From: Rotaria sordida
Taxonomy: Eukaryota; Rotifera; Eurotatoria; Philodinida; Philodinidae
Assembly: GCA_905250125.1 (NCBI GenBank)
Contig: CAJNOL010000018.1
Location: 186,001-250,000, forward strand
Direction: 5' to 3'
DNA: 64,000 bases
Part shown: in pieces, positions 38,601-52,000 of the stretch
How the letters are laid out: each line of letters opens with the position of its first letter
Position numbering within the stretch: the stretch's first letter is position 1
The notes under the pieces: model-generated
Database searches by the model: none
What the model saw: the letters and a program-made list of their open reading frames with translations, nothing else
What the model was told of the DNA's origin: nothing
Position numbers and translations under genes: made by a program

Positions 38601-41600
38601 CATGACGAATCTTAAAAAGAACAGAAACGAAAAAATATTATTTATCATAGAAAGAAATATTCATTTTCTTCTACCTGTGGTATTTTACATGAATCAAGTG
38701 TTTTAGAATATTTTATTTCTGAATCATCTTTATATAATTTCGCATCAAATCTAAATAAAACAAAAAACAAAAAGAATCAAATTTCAGAAAAATAAATTTT
38801 CGTTTTTCTTTTACTTGACAGATTCAGGAGCAATAACAGATGATTGATTACGAAATGTTCCTGAAAGTAAATTTGTATAACGAAGATTTTGTAAACATTG
38901 TGCTATATCACTACACCATTCTGATTTATGATTTTCATCATTAGCAACAAGTGTTGTCGAATAAGATGGTTGATCACGTGGTTCAACAATTAAACGAAAT
39001 AAACGATTTATATAAGCATCCAATTCAACATTTTTATTATCTGTTATATTAGAATTTGTATCATCACTTGTATCTTCTTCTGTAACTGATGGTAAGAAAC
39101 ATTGTGGATCAGTATTTATATCATCAACAAGTGTTACATCAACTAATGGAATAACACCACAACCCTAAGAATATATTCATGTTTATATGATTAAAAAAAT
39201 ATCTAGTAAAAAAAAGAAAATAAATATATACTTTAACAAGATGTAATTTTCCATTTGAAGCTCGTGTTGTTATAACAACATGATTTGTAAAAAGATAACA
39301 TTGAACAACCATTTCATTTCGACGTATTTCTTTTGCAGATAATCGTTGATTAAAAACTTGTTTATTTCTATCACCAGTCCATAATACAAGACCACCTAAT
39401 AAAAAAAAATATTTTAGCTATGGCGCTAGGACAGATCGTCACAGTCCTTGGGACGATGTGTCCGATCATCATGCATTTAACTTCATTATTCAAAAAAACA
39501 ACTGCTCTATTTTTACCTTGTCGACAAAGTACTTGATTAACATCTAATAATACATCACATCCTTCAGCAATTGATCGTTCAATAGCTAAATTAGCTCTTA
39601 TATGTTCTGTTTCTGATACTTCATCATGCATAATCTAATTATATAAAAAAAAAAAAACAAGATTTATTTAGTAGATTTTCAAAATCAAGTTTTTTTTTAC
39701 TTTTGAAAGTTCTTCAAGTTTATTTTTTGCTTGTTCAAGTTGTTCTCGTTCAACGTGTGCATGTGGTGTATGTGATAAACAATTTGCAAGTGTTATTATA
39801 TAATAAGGAATCTATTATTTAAAAAAAACAAAAAAAACAATCAAATATTAATAATTTTAGTTTTTCATATTATATAACAAACTCGATTCATAGGTAAAAC
39901 TAATAGTGTTTCAAGTGTTAATCCTTCACATGCTGCTTTTTGTTCGCATCGTTCAAGAAATTTATTAAAATCTGGATTACTTAATTTACATTCGACTAAA
40001 TTCTAAATAAGTAAAAATTAAAATGAAAATGCTTTCTTTTCTTTGTTTTTCTTTTGTACTTGTAAACTATAATGATGATTTCGAACATATTCTAAATAAA
40101 TATGTAACATCGATATAAACATATCAAATAAATCACCTGCAAAAAAAGAAATTTATACAAGAAAAATTCTCTAGGATTTTTTTTTTACATACCGGTATAA
40201 AATGTTGGCCATTGTTCTAACTTTTTTGATAATCCTTTATAAAAAATTTGATGAAGAAAAAGAATTATTTCACTAGAAAATTAATTTTCTTTTGTATATT
40301 TAATTTATAAGATATATAAGAAAAAACCTATTCAAAAATATTGAATTAACATCTTCATGTGTAATTGATGGTTTTTTTGAACTTGCAGCTAAAAATAACA
40401 GTACAAGTTTCTTTTTTTTTTTGTATTATTATTTAGTATCTTTTTTTTTTTACCCATTCGAAACGGTCGAACATAATTTGCAACAAGAATTTCTAATTGA
40501 TGAACATATTCTCGTTCACTTTCAACCAAATTAAATACAATATTATTACGTTTACGCATCATTTCAGCATGTGGAGAACTAAATAAACAAATATTTAAAT
40601 TATGAAATTTGTTTTTTTTTTTGTTGTGAACTATATTAATGAAGTCATCTAATATATAATCTTGAAATTACAAAGGAAATTATTTTTTTAATTTATAATT
40701 TGAACAAATATATTCCTTTTATTATAATAAATAACTATGTTGTAAGTATTAATAATACCGTATATATTCTTCAACAATACGTTTCCATCTTTGTCGATAT
40801 AACCAACCACGACAAAGACTTTGAACTTTTTTTATTTTACGTAATTCGTTTGTATCTTCTTCAGCTATACTTTTTGTACGTAAAAGATGATGTTGACGAC
40901 GATAACGAGATAACTAAAAATATTATTTCATATAAATAAATGATTTATTTTTGTTTTTTGTTTTTATTTACTTCACGACGTAATTCTCGAACTTCAGTTG
41001 AAAGTTCTTCAACTTGTTGTAAATATTGATATTTTGTTTTAGCTTCACTTTCATAAACTTGTGATAAATGAAGATATTTTTTTTCAAGTTCTTCTTTTAA
41101 TGATACTAATCGATTATAACTGAAATATATATTTGAATATGTATATATTATTATTATTATTATAAATTTAACCTGCATGTTTGTATACATTCAATCCATA
41201 CTTGACAATCAGTTTCTGATTCAGCAGCAAATTCAGTTGCATTTCGACCATCACGTACATACGATATTGAAAAACAATTCTAAGAAATTAGAAGAATAAA
41301 GAAATCAAATTGATAGGTTTAATATCAATCTATAGCATTCAAAAACGAGATCAACTATAAATAACAATGCAATAAAAAATTTCAATGTATCTCCCATTTT
41401 GTATAAGTATTGAGTCTAAATTTATAGTGAATTTATCAGTTGAAAATATTCCCTTGTAGAGATATTTGTTTTCATCTTAAGCACATCAATATTAGAAATA
41501 TTGGTTTTTTTTTTAATGTTTGTGATAAAATTAGTCTGCGAATAGACAAAATATCTTAAATTCATGAGAATTTACTGTTGGAAACAAAATTTTCGAATAT

Positions 41601-42967
41601 CTTTCACATAAGACTTTTTTTTTTAAATCTTAGAAAAGTCTACAAATCTTTTTTGAAATCATTGATGTTATTTTTATAAATAAGAACATTGAACATTTCT
41701 AAATCCTTATTTAAAAAACAAAATTTAGTCTAGTTAATTTATAAAGAATTGAAGATATAAATAAATTCTGTATCGTATTACTCTACGTGACTAAGATTTC
41801 ATATTAAAATTAATTTTCTATTTCATCAGTAGAAGTCATATCAATTCTCTAAACTCGAGTATTAAACCTTATAACTTTAAAGATAACAATAGACATATTT
41901 ATTTGTCAATATCAATTATGAGAAAAGAAAATAGAGTGTTAAATATCTGTGTTTGTTTTTAATTCATTCTTGGTATATGTATTATCATCTTACAATAAGT
42001 ATTTTCTTATCATAATACAAAAATATTGCTAATATGATACTTCAGATTTCAATATTATTAATCCTCCTTTAGTATGATACTTACACTACAACTTTAAATA
42101 AATTAGAGCAACATATCAGTCACTGTTTTGTCTAGCAGGTAGATCATGCTATTCTAACAATCGAGTTGGCCCTCCTACAGTCAATCAGTAGTATACCACG
42201 TACTGTTTCTGAGTGTGGCTAAAAATAGATGTTCGTCTTCCGGAGAAGAAAGTCTAGGTAGAACATAAATATCGACGCATTTCAACCAAGGTGACGTTAA
42301 CTCAAGTAGATATGAAATTTTCTTATTCTATTAATTATTTTGAAAGCTACTATGTCTGCGCCGCAATTTTTTTTTTTCTTCAATTATATGTAGTAAACTA
42401 TGCAAAAGATTTTTTTGGTTATTGAATATTAAATAGTATGAATGACATTTATGTTTTACTTTTAGCGTTAACAAAAAAAAATGGGAAACATTTAAAAATT
42501 CTACTGTTATAATGATTTTCAAAAATCTTATTTTTCTTTTTAAAATACAATCTTTTAATTTCTTAATATATAAAACTTACTAATTTTTCTCCATCTTTAC
42601 TATTTTTGGCTGGTGATCTTGATGCATAACAACTTTCAAGAAAATAAACACCTTGTGGTTTAGATGAATTAACATTATCATAATAAAAAAGTAAATTTTG
42701 ATATAAAACAAACCACTTTAATTGCCATTTATTTGGTGATGATGATGGATCAGATCCACCACGTCTTGATAAATATCCACATTCACGATTTTCTAATCGT
42801 GCTTTTATTGCTAAATTTAGTAAATGATCTTCATTTACTTTAAATGATGTACGTGCCATTAAAATAGTTGGTAAATTTTTTAATGGTGACCAAGAATCAG
42901 ATGATGCCATGCGTGTACGAGTATTATATGTTGTTTGTTGAGAATTATTATTATTTTGGGACTGCAT
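29639..42967 (-). CDS. RASGRF: Ras-specific guanine nucleotide-releasing factor (RasGRF), 30 exons, 1439 aa
   Basis: Exons: 42967-42581, 41279-41173, 41119-40972, 40913-40759, 40578-40454, 40388-40328, 40272-40193, 40136-40060, 40002-39883, 39811-39701, 39634-39517, 39395-39232, 39164-38815, 38750-38675, 38610-38387, 38323-38265, 38213-38127, 38074-38018, 36616-36249, 36192-36060, 35986-35771, 35705-35551, 33591-33562, 33504-33355, 33304-33210, 32160-32076, 32017-31942, 31884-31683, 31598-31481, 29824-29639. Domain order is the full RasGRF1/2 plan: PH1 (63-165, [17 protein letters not shown]), coiled coil ([19 protein letters not shown]), IQ ([15 protein letters not shown]), DH (from ERVYVHQ-like [17 protein letters not shown], through LVLPMNR), PH2 ([20 protein letters not shown]), REM ([20 protein letters not shown]), a Ser-rich linker, and CDC25 ([60 protein letters not shown]). 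The family activates Ras, and Rac through DH-PH, in response to Ca2+/calmodulin. ATG 42988 is an alternative in-frame start. Confidence 0.93.
30830..31140. mobile_element. Fold-back element in RasGRF intron 29
   Basis: 30836-30960 and the reverse complement of 31015-31135 match. Landmarks are GATAAAACTATGGT at both outer ends, AAAATAGCTGAAT inside, and a loop of about 50 bp. There are no open frames of interest. It lies in a 1.66 kb intron of a gene whose ordinary introns are about 50-120 bp. Confidence 0.65.
32357..32407. repeat. Perfect 22-bp inverted repeat (hairpin) in RasGRF intron 25
   Basis: Arm TGGCTTCAAAAATTGATCTT plus AC, a 7-base loop CGAATTT, then the exact reverse complement GT plus AAGATCAATTTTTGAAGCCA. 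No mismatch in 22 pairs. It sits in an intron about 1.05 kb long. It could be the tip of a very young fold-back insertion or a small-RNA hairpin; at 51 nt it is shorter than usual animal pre-miRNAs. Confidence 0.9.
32600..32955 (+). repeat. Dispersed repeat family A, copy 2 (RasGRF intron 25)
   Basis: Starts CTGTTAGCGCAATCC, then AGGATTAAAATGTGAACCACG. It passes through GAGACATTATTGATTTACAG, TTTGATTGTATATCCACAACG and CCTTTTAGATCGTGTTTGAC. Block order is the same as in copies at 531 and 35054. Confidence 0.7.
35054..35373 (+). repeat. Dispersed repeat family A, copy 3 (RasGRF intron 22)
   Basis: Contains ATTAGTACGATCC, AGGATTAAAATACAAAACACG, GACACATATCTTCACCATC and GAGACGTTATTGATTTATGG. It also has TTTGATCGTATATCAACAACG and ends with TTCCTTTTAGATTG. 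The host intron (35550-33592) is nearly 2 kb. Confidence 0.7.
37103..37999 (-). mobile_element. Longest copy of repeat family A (RasGRF intron 18)
   Basis: On the minus strand it starts ATTGCTAACACAATCCTGCG and GATTAAAATGTGAAATATGA, then TTCTTCACTATCCTTTTAC. After an extra 600 bp or so it resumes with AAGGAAGTAGTTTTATATT, TTTGATTATATATCAACAA and CATTCCTTTTAGATCGTG. The additional middle part contains family B blocks, for example CGGTACGATCGATTGGATTT and TTCTACTTATCAAGATCTA, and two minus-strand frames (75 and 114 codons) of unknown character. Either this is the parental long form and the other copies are internally deleted, or it is a nested insertion. Confidence 0.6.
39429..39463. repeat. 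GC-rich hairpin in RasGRF intron 11
   Basis: GGACAGATCGTC and GACGATGTGTCC form a 12-bp stem with one mismatch around an 11-base loop. The stem stands out in an AT-rich 121 bp intron between the DH and PH2 exons. Confidence 0.6.
41280..42580 (-). other. RasGRF intron 1 (1.3 kb)
   Basis: A long intron inside the PH1 coding region. It is AT-rich with a less AT-rich patch at 42110-42300. No exon, RNA gene or repeat-family match was recognised. Confidence 0.5.
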
Positions 42968-45900
42968 GAATATTAATGATAAAAGCATAAGAATAATAAA
43001 ATTAATTGAGAAAAATAATTAATGAACATAATTATTATTATTTAATGAATATATCTAAAGTAAAATAAATATAATAAATAAATTTCAATTATGTGTGTGT
43101 GTGTATAGTTTTTTTATAATAATAATAATAATAATAATAAGTTTTCTTTCTATCTGATTATTTTTTTTTCGGTTTTTACTTATTTGTGTTTTTTTATAGG
43201 TAGAAATGCGTTGCATGATGAACCATTTTTCTAGTATATCCTCTATCATTTATTTTGAAAACAAAGATCTCGAATGTCTGTTAAACTAACATAAGTACTA
43301 CATCTACTTGCAAAACATGATCTATGTCATGTCTTTGTTTTTTTTCTTTAGTCTTCTAATTCAATAAGATTAATTAAAACCAAAAAAAAAAAGATAATAG
43401 ACTAAAATGCTTGATTGAACTCATTTTTTTTGTTTTTTTTTGTTCTCAGTAATATGTCAATTATTTTTTTCATTTTACCATCATTTATGTCAAAAATACT
43501 CGACAAAAATCACAGGAAAAGGGAAAAAAATAGACTATATATTTACATTACGTTGATGAATTGATAAAACAACCGAAATGACGAACAAAATGCATGCACG
43601 CACTCACATTCATACGTTAAGAAGTTGTTAGTATGTGTGTGTGTGTGTGTATGTGAATGTAACAAATAAAAAAAGACTATGACTTTTCTAATAATTTGCT
43701 CTTGAAAAACTCTCTAATTCAGATATAGATAGATTAGAATAGTCGTATTCATAATCATTCTTTTTTTCTTATTATTATTTCATGTTGATAGTCAATCTAA
43801 TTGAAACTACTAAGTAGATAACTATCAACGTATAATTATGTTTATAATTGAACGTCTTATCAACTATCTGGGATCTTATTTCATTCTTTTGCTTTTTTTT
43901 TTAATCTTGATGAAACCAAAAAAAAAAGAAAATCAACAATAAGTTTATCTATTTAAAAATATATATATATATAGATATTCTTTTCATACAAGAGAACAAT
44001 ATATCAATTTTTTTTTTTTTACTTCTAGTCGAGTATTATTATTGTGTCTCTCACAATTGAACAAAATATATTGTGATAATAAAAAATGACAATGGTTGTA
44101 TGCATAAAAAAAAAAGATAATCATAAATATTAGTTACTACATTTGAGAAAATTCACTAGAGGAATCTTGCATAGAACAACACTATATTCTTTACTTCCGT
44201 TAGAAGGCAACACGCGAATTATGTTGATTAATAATCATCTCTAGATATTAACATGAAGGAAAGACACACATGAAAACAAATATGAAGTCATTGTTTTTTT
44301 GTTTTTAATAAAACAAATAGAAAACCGATTGATTGATTAATTTTTTATTTAACAATAGAAAAAACAAAATTTTCAGTTGCATATATGATTATTTATTTAA
44401 TAAATTTTGAAATAGTTTCTAAACAATAAAAATATAAAGAATAGACAAATTAACAATGGTCTCTATATCTTATTGATATATATATATATATATATGCATT
44501 TTTTAAAAATAGAATAAAAAAAGGAAATTTTCTTTTTAATTTCTATAATGATACTTACATTGCAAGCGTATGTCATATATTTGTTAGAAAAATGGTAAGA
44601 ATAAATTAATATTTACACTTTTTATTTTGAGACATAAAGAAAACTTTGTCAACGAATAATATTATGTATGTAGCTATTAGTTAATAGAAAAAATTTATTG
44701 CGTGTCAAATACTTATCTTCCTTGTTTTTCTATTGTAAATCGTAAATCCTAATTGTTTTTTTTTGTTCTTTGTCGAATAAAAGAAGATTATATATCAGTT
44801 TCTTACATGAAATACTTATTTATAATAACACAAATAATGTTTACTTTATATTAAAAAAAAAAAGAAAATGATGACCTTCTTGAATAAAGTAAAATTCTAG
44901 GTAAACTAGCTTACCATTTTTCAATCTTTTTTACAATTATTTTCATGTTTACTATCAACTACAATATATATATGTATATATAGTTTTATTAATTATTATT
45001 TTCTCTCTGTATGATTTCATCTTATCTTTTGGTATTGTTGTCTTCATAAAAAAATGTTGATAATAGTCACGAACGTGAGGTATATAATATAAAAGTAAAT
45101 GAATTGATGTGTATCATCTTCAATAAGTAAAAAGAAAGATAGAGAAAAAAAAACAGTTCATTATCATCATAATCATCTACTATTCTTTTCACTGAACTAC
45201 GTCTTTTTTCTACTTGAAGCAGACAAATGCAGCATATTGAACGAAGCCTGAATACATGAAGGCTGTCACACGCATACTACTTTTGATAATAATTATGTCA
45301 CCGCAGAGGATACAAGAAGAAGCACTGATTATAATAAGAAAAAGATAGAGAGACAACAAACACTACCTGCATGTCAAACATATTCAAATAAAATGTATTT
45401 AATTCCTTTTTGCTTTTCTTTCTATAATGCTCAAATTCCTTTTATTATATGACAAGAACAATAAAAATAGATCAATCAAGGTTATTCTAAGCAAGATTCT
45501 ATAGCAAATAAATATTAAAAAAAAAAAAAAAAAAAAAATTGCTAACTTGAAACGTTTTTTGTCATGCTATGGTTTAACCATATGAATTACTGTAGTAGTA
45601 AAAAAAAATTATTGATTAAAGAAGCAAACACTTGTCATCAAAAAAGATGAAATATCCTCTAAGGTAATAATTATTTCCCACGATTACTTTCTCATTTTTA
45701 TTTTCCTTTATTATTTATATTCTTCCTTGGGTCGACATAGTTTGACCCATGAGTACGGAAATATTATAAGAATTATCAATTTTTTATTTAGTTATTTTTC
45801 GTTTCAATAATTATACATGTATTCATCCCGGTGAGATAATTTTATGTACAAACACACACAAAGTATAAAGAAAAAAAAAAACAAACAAAGCTTGTAATAT

Positions 45901-46040
45901 TTTTTTTGTACATCTGACTGACTGAGTTAAGAAAACAAAAACACAAAAGAAATTCGCTCGCATGTTAAGAATTAATTAGACTTCGTTGAATGATATCTAT
46001 CTGACCCGTTGAAACGCACAAACAAACAAAAAATGAAATT
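42968..46040. other. Intergenic DNA between RasGRF and FMNL
   Basis: Upstream region of RasGRF and 3' region of FMNL, both minus strand. No gene recognised. Simple repeats: (TAA)n at about 43116-43140, (GT)n at about 43634-43650, (TA)n at about 44478-44495 and an A tract at about 45517-45538. Confidence 0.55.
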
Positions 46041-49000
46041 TTAAAAATGAACTTCAGTGGGTGTATTATTATTATTAGTGTTTATTCCATTAGGGGTGCC
46101 GGCAAGAACATCACGACTAATTTGTTTCATAAGTTCTTGAGTTTTACGACGATTTCGACGGGCCGCATCAGCACGTAAATATGGCGCCTTCTTTAAATCT
46201 AAATAAAAAACAAAGAAAAAATTTTTTCACATTATAGTCTATTCTTATATTTCTACAAGATGAAAGTCTTCACTTACCATCTAATAAGGTTTCAATCGTT
46301 CCATCTTTTAATGCTTCACGTTTTATTAACTTTTGATCTTTAATCGCTTCTTTTCGACCTTTCAATTCATTTAATAAATCTTCCTAGAAAAAACAGACAA
46401 ATACAAATTACAAATTAATTTAAAAGAAATAATTATAATAAACCAATTTTATGAAAGCAACGTCAAACAAAATGAAAAATAAAAAAAAACAAGGGGTTTG
46501 TTGAACAGAAAAAAAAAAGTAAATTAGATACCACAAGCGTAAAATAAAAATGTACTGATTACCTGAAGTGTCAAGTGGTCATTTCCCTACTCGATTTATG
46601 TGTTTTGTTTTTATAAATAATAAATTATATAAAAGAATCAATTTTACCTGTGTACGTTTAATTATTTGACGTTTATTTGGTTTATCAAGTGTTGCAGCAG
46701 CTTCACGAGCTAAACGTTTTCGTTCTTCATTGTCATGACGTGCTTGCTGAAGAAAAAACAGAAGACATTTTTCATTGAAAAAATATTTTTGTATTTAAAT
46801 ATTAAATATACTTGATATGCTCGATGAAATTTAACAAATATTGAAAAAAAATTTGATGGACTTTGTGTACGTGGTGCTTCACCTTAAATTTAAAAAAAAA
46901 GAATAATTTTATCACAATTTTCTTTTTTTTTTACCAAAATATTCTACACATTGATTAAATGAATCTTGTGCTAATTTAACATCATGTACTAAACGATCAA
47001 TTTTATCTTGAACTATATTAATAAACTCTTCTAATGAACGTATTTCAACATTCTGAAAATAAATAACAAAAAAAAAAAGTTTTCTTTTTTTCTAAATAAT
47101 GATAATTGAAACACCTTTATTGTTTGTCGTATGATGAGTTCTTTTTTGGCATTATCTAAACCACGTGTTAGATCTTGTACATCAACTTGAACATTTTCTA
47201 ATGATACTACAAATATAATTAAAAAAGAATATACCAATGTTTGGAGTTAATACAATCAATCAAAACAAATTATTTGTGGATTTTCTTTTTTTAATTAATA
47301 AGTACGATGATTTATGTCAATTTGCACATGACAAAAATATTTATAAGTATAATATTATATGACATAATCAGATAGAAAGGAATTTATTTACAAGTTAGTC
47401 CAAAAAATAATTTATCCTTTCTTTTTGTTTTGAAATACTATTTCCGCTCTTCTATATTTTTACAAATTTCATTAAACATGAAATCTGTGCTAACACAATA
47501 TATTCTTATCGGAGAGCAAGAAAAGCTCTTACTAAGAGTTACCTTTGAGTTGAAATTTAGTAGTAAAGTTATGGAAGGAGAATATTTTCTATGATATTAT
47601 TAATAGTAAAAATAATTCCATAAATATAAGAGTAATCATAAAATGTTCACAAAACAAAGAATAAAAATATATATAGAAAAATTAGTCCTCTTTCTGTTAC
47701 GATTCAAGATCTGAGAATTTCTAATATTGAATTTTCCTCTATTGTTAATGATTGATGAATTCTTACATACATCTTTTTTTTCGTAGAGGAAAATACGGAT
47801 CATGCTATTTGTACTTTGCCCTTCCCTACATAATAATTTAATACAGCAAATACGATTTCATAGAACAAAAATCAAACATGTTAAAATGTCGTTTATAACA
47901 ATATTAACTATATCATGTTGCATCCTGTAATCCCATAGAGATTTCAGTGAAAATTATATTCTACGATGAAAAGACTATTAGCACAATTCTTATAGGATTG
48001 ACAGATGAAGCGCGAAAATAATTGATTTTAACAATGAAGATATCTGTAAGACGAGTGAAAGCAAAAATGTCGTCCTATTAGAACCTGTTTCAGACTCGAT
48101 CGAATCGTACTTTAATACTCTCAATATAAATTTCTTAATTGGCATCTGATAGTCGTTCCGAAGATACGAAATACTTTTTTTCCGGTTTTTTTTTGTAGTC
48201 GGTGACTAGCACGTTCTACACATTTTGCAGACTTGAATACACATATTACACACCAACCTTGTGCAGCTTTTTCAACGGCTGGTAGATCAGTATCGAAATG
48301 TGCTACTTCAGGAAATCGTTCATCAATTGTTTGAACAATAAAATGAAGTAATGTTAAACGTTTATCATGTGTACGTGTATCAGTTAACTAATTAAAATAA
48401 ATTTAATTAATATAAGAAAAAAAACAATTAAAGAAAATTATTTACAATTTCTAAAGTGACTAATTTGAAACCATAAACTGGACCACGTTTACTACTGTTC
48501 ATATAATTTCCAAAAGCAAGTATAATCTAATGAGAAAGTAAAACAAAAATTTATTTAAACATTCGAAATATAATTCTTATAGATTTTACTTCAAGAAGTT
48601 TTTTAAATCTTGTATTATTTTTTAATGATGATGATGCTGTTATAATAGCTTTAATTTGTGGTACTAAATTTTGATTAGTTTCATTAAAATTTGCCATAAA
48701 TGAAACAACATTTAATTTTTGTGATAATCTTTCGATTCTTGAAAGCTAAAAACAAAACAATAAAGCAATATATAGAAATTCAATGAAAAGAAAAATATTT
48801 TATTCTTTTTTTACTCCATAAAGAAATTGATCTTCACCAGATAAATTCATTACTGATTTTCCATCAGATAAATATGAATTAAATGCTTTTGTTTCTGCTT
48901 CAGTTGGAATAAAATGTTGTAAAATATCAATTGTATCAGATGTTAAAATTTTTAAATCAAGACTAAAATTTTAATTATTTATTATTTATATAATCTATCG

Positions 49001-52000
49001 ACATTCATACTTATTTAATGCTCGTGATATTACATTCACATCGAGATCAAGTTTTCGTCGAGCAATACCTGCGAAATAAAAGTTGAAATAAATTAAAAAA
49101 TTAGCCAAACAAAAGAAAATTATGTCATTTATGAAAGATCAGACCTCGGGCTATCTTTCCATGTATTTAAGTCAGTTTTCATGTTTTTGAGGGAAATGAC
49201 ATAATTAAAATGCCATTGTTCTCTCTTTCAGTTCACCGATGACAACCCAAATACGAGACTGATCTATAAACTAATTCGATTTTTAACATAAATTTTCTTT
49301 TCAATCCGACATCGAATGCATTCAATCTCAGATTCAAGATTCGCATAGGTCAATCCGAGAATGGACGCTTACATATACTAAGTTGAGTGTTTTGTCTGCG
49401 ATACGAGATAAATTGGTTCTTTAGATTGAAATTTAAGATAGATATTGGATTCAAAAAGCCTAGAAGAATATGTTTGTAAGTATCAAGTCGGAACAAATAG
49501 ATGGAAAAACATTGAATATAAAAAGTAGATTGACAAAAGATAAGTAATAAGAGATTACTCAAGTAGAAATGTTGAAATGTTTTTTTTTTCTTTTGGTTCA
49601 AGATGAGGTCCTTCTCTTTTCCCATACCTTCATTCTTAAATGTCGTGAATTATCTTATTTGTTATTCTTTACTCAATAAATCTTTTTTATCAATGGTATG
49701 GATTATTATAATGATCAGCTTCTTATTTGTTCTTTCTTTTGACAATTTTCAAGGATAGTTGCTCTTATTATAAAATATAAACATTAAACATTTTGTGCTA
49801 TGATTAATATGAAAAAAAAAATAAAAACTTTTCCTTATAGTCATGTCTAGGAATAGAAATAACTCAAAAATCTGAAATTTTAAAAATAAACTAGTCTTCT
49901 TGGAACTTTGGTCTATGCAATATTTCAAATCGAAAATACACGCCAGACGTTCAGTTTGGTCATTAGTTGTAAAGCATCTAATATTATATCTTGAATTTGA
50001 ATAAGTCAATTCATAAATTCAATAATACTATGAATCATTTGTTTTTTTATTTTTACCTAAATTTCGTTGTCGTTGTGGATCAAGTAATGTTAAACTTTCT
50101 GGTATTTTAATATATTTTTGTTTTAAATGTGGACTAACATTTCCTTGATTAATTGGTAGACCAGATCCTGTTTTGAATAATTCTTCAAATTTTTCAAAAT
50201 CAATTAACTAATAATAAAAATAATAAAATTTTTCAATTAACAATCAAGCAAAAAAAAGAAAATCTTACTTTAAAATATTTTTCATCATCAAGTTCATAGA
50301 ATACGGTACCACGTACTTGTCCAGGTTTTAATGATGTCCAATTAAGATTAGGTAATTTATATTTTGTTTGAATTTTCTTTTTTATTGTCATTGAACCAGG
50401 TGGTGCATCAAGCATACCTGGTGGTGGAGGAATACCAAATAGTGGTGGAGGCTAAAAGAAATCAAAAACAAATAAAATACAAGAGAAAAAAAACGAATTC
50501 ACATACGGGTCCTGGAGGTGGAGGTGGTGGAATAAAATCTATAATTGAAAAAAAAATTTAGTAAGAGAAACAAAAAAGAAATCAATTGTTAATTACTTGG
50601 AGGTGGTAATGGAGGAGCAGGAGGTATATTGCTTATAGTACTTGTAGGTGCACCAGGAGGAGCTGAGGATATGGATGATGTCGAACTATTCGAAGACCCT
50701 AAGAAATGAACGAACAAAGTATGAAAAACTTCTCGAGAACTGCTCGATGAAATTTTGATTTTAACATCCGGAAATGAGTAAGATTAATATTGTAACGATA
50801 TTAATTTTGTTTAATCTTATATTTCTCTCTCTAATGGATACATACCTCTTTCATGTTGACTTCTTTTTAGTGTATTTAATGTATGTGAAATATCATCACG
50901 TTCTTTCTATTAAAGAAAATCAAATACACTTCATAGTAAGAAAAACAAATCTCTTACTTTAACATTTTCCATTTGTTCTTCAGCAAAACTTAATGCTTTT
51001 TGTAATTCCGCTATAAAAAAAAAAAAAGAATATAAAATAATAGGAAACCAAAAATTTTCTTACCCAATTTACTACAATTTCCACTTTCTAATTCTTGTAT
51101 TCGTTCATTTGTCTGAAAAATTAAAATATTACAAAATCTATTCGTACAAAAAACAAAAACAAAATAAGAACCAGTCAACTTACAATTCCTAATTGTTCTT
51201 CTAATTCCGAGACTTTTGTAATTGCTTGTTGTTTTGTTTCTGAATCTTCAAGTAATTGACCAACATCAAAATAATTATCAAGAAAAGCATGAATTTGTAA
51301 TATAAATAAATCACATTCACTATGAGTTTCCAAATATTTCTATTCATTAAAAAAAACAAAAGGATACAAGTTTAAACTTCGAAAACAAAAAAAATGTACT
51401 TTAAGACATTCATCAAGACCAAGTAATTTAAATTCTTCTTGTAAACAGACACGATAATTCATATCTTGTACTGAATGTACAATTATATTAATAAATTGCA
51501 TACATGCAATCTATAAATAAATTATAAAAAAACGAGACTTTTTTGTTTCAAATAATTATACCATATAATCAACATTAAATTCTAATGGTTGAGTAAATGA
51601 TTTCATTAATATTTCAAATCGACGTCGTTCTTGACATACCTAGAAATATCAATTAAATTTTGATTTTAATTTTAAATTAAACAAAAAAACCAGTTTACAA
51701 TTCGAAAATTATCAAATGCTGCTAATACAACATCATGACCTAATTCAACCAAACATACAGCAGCAAGTAATTCCAAAATAAGTGCTTTACATCTATAAAT
51801 AATTTTAAAAAGAACATTATTTAATAAAAACAAAAAAAAATTTACCGATAATTTTTATGTTGTAGACTAAGTGTTATATAATTAAGAGCAGCTGGATGTT
51901 GAATAACAAGATTAAAACCATTCTAGGAAAACAAAAAAATATTTTTTAATTATTTTTTATGAAGAAGATTTGGCATAAAATATTCACTCATTTTTCGGCC

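Noticed and set aside
43634-43650. Telomere-like GT tract
   Set aside because: Only a short dinucleotide microsatellite.
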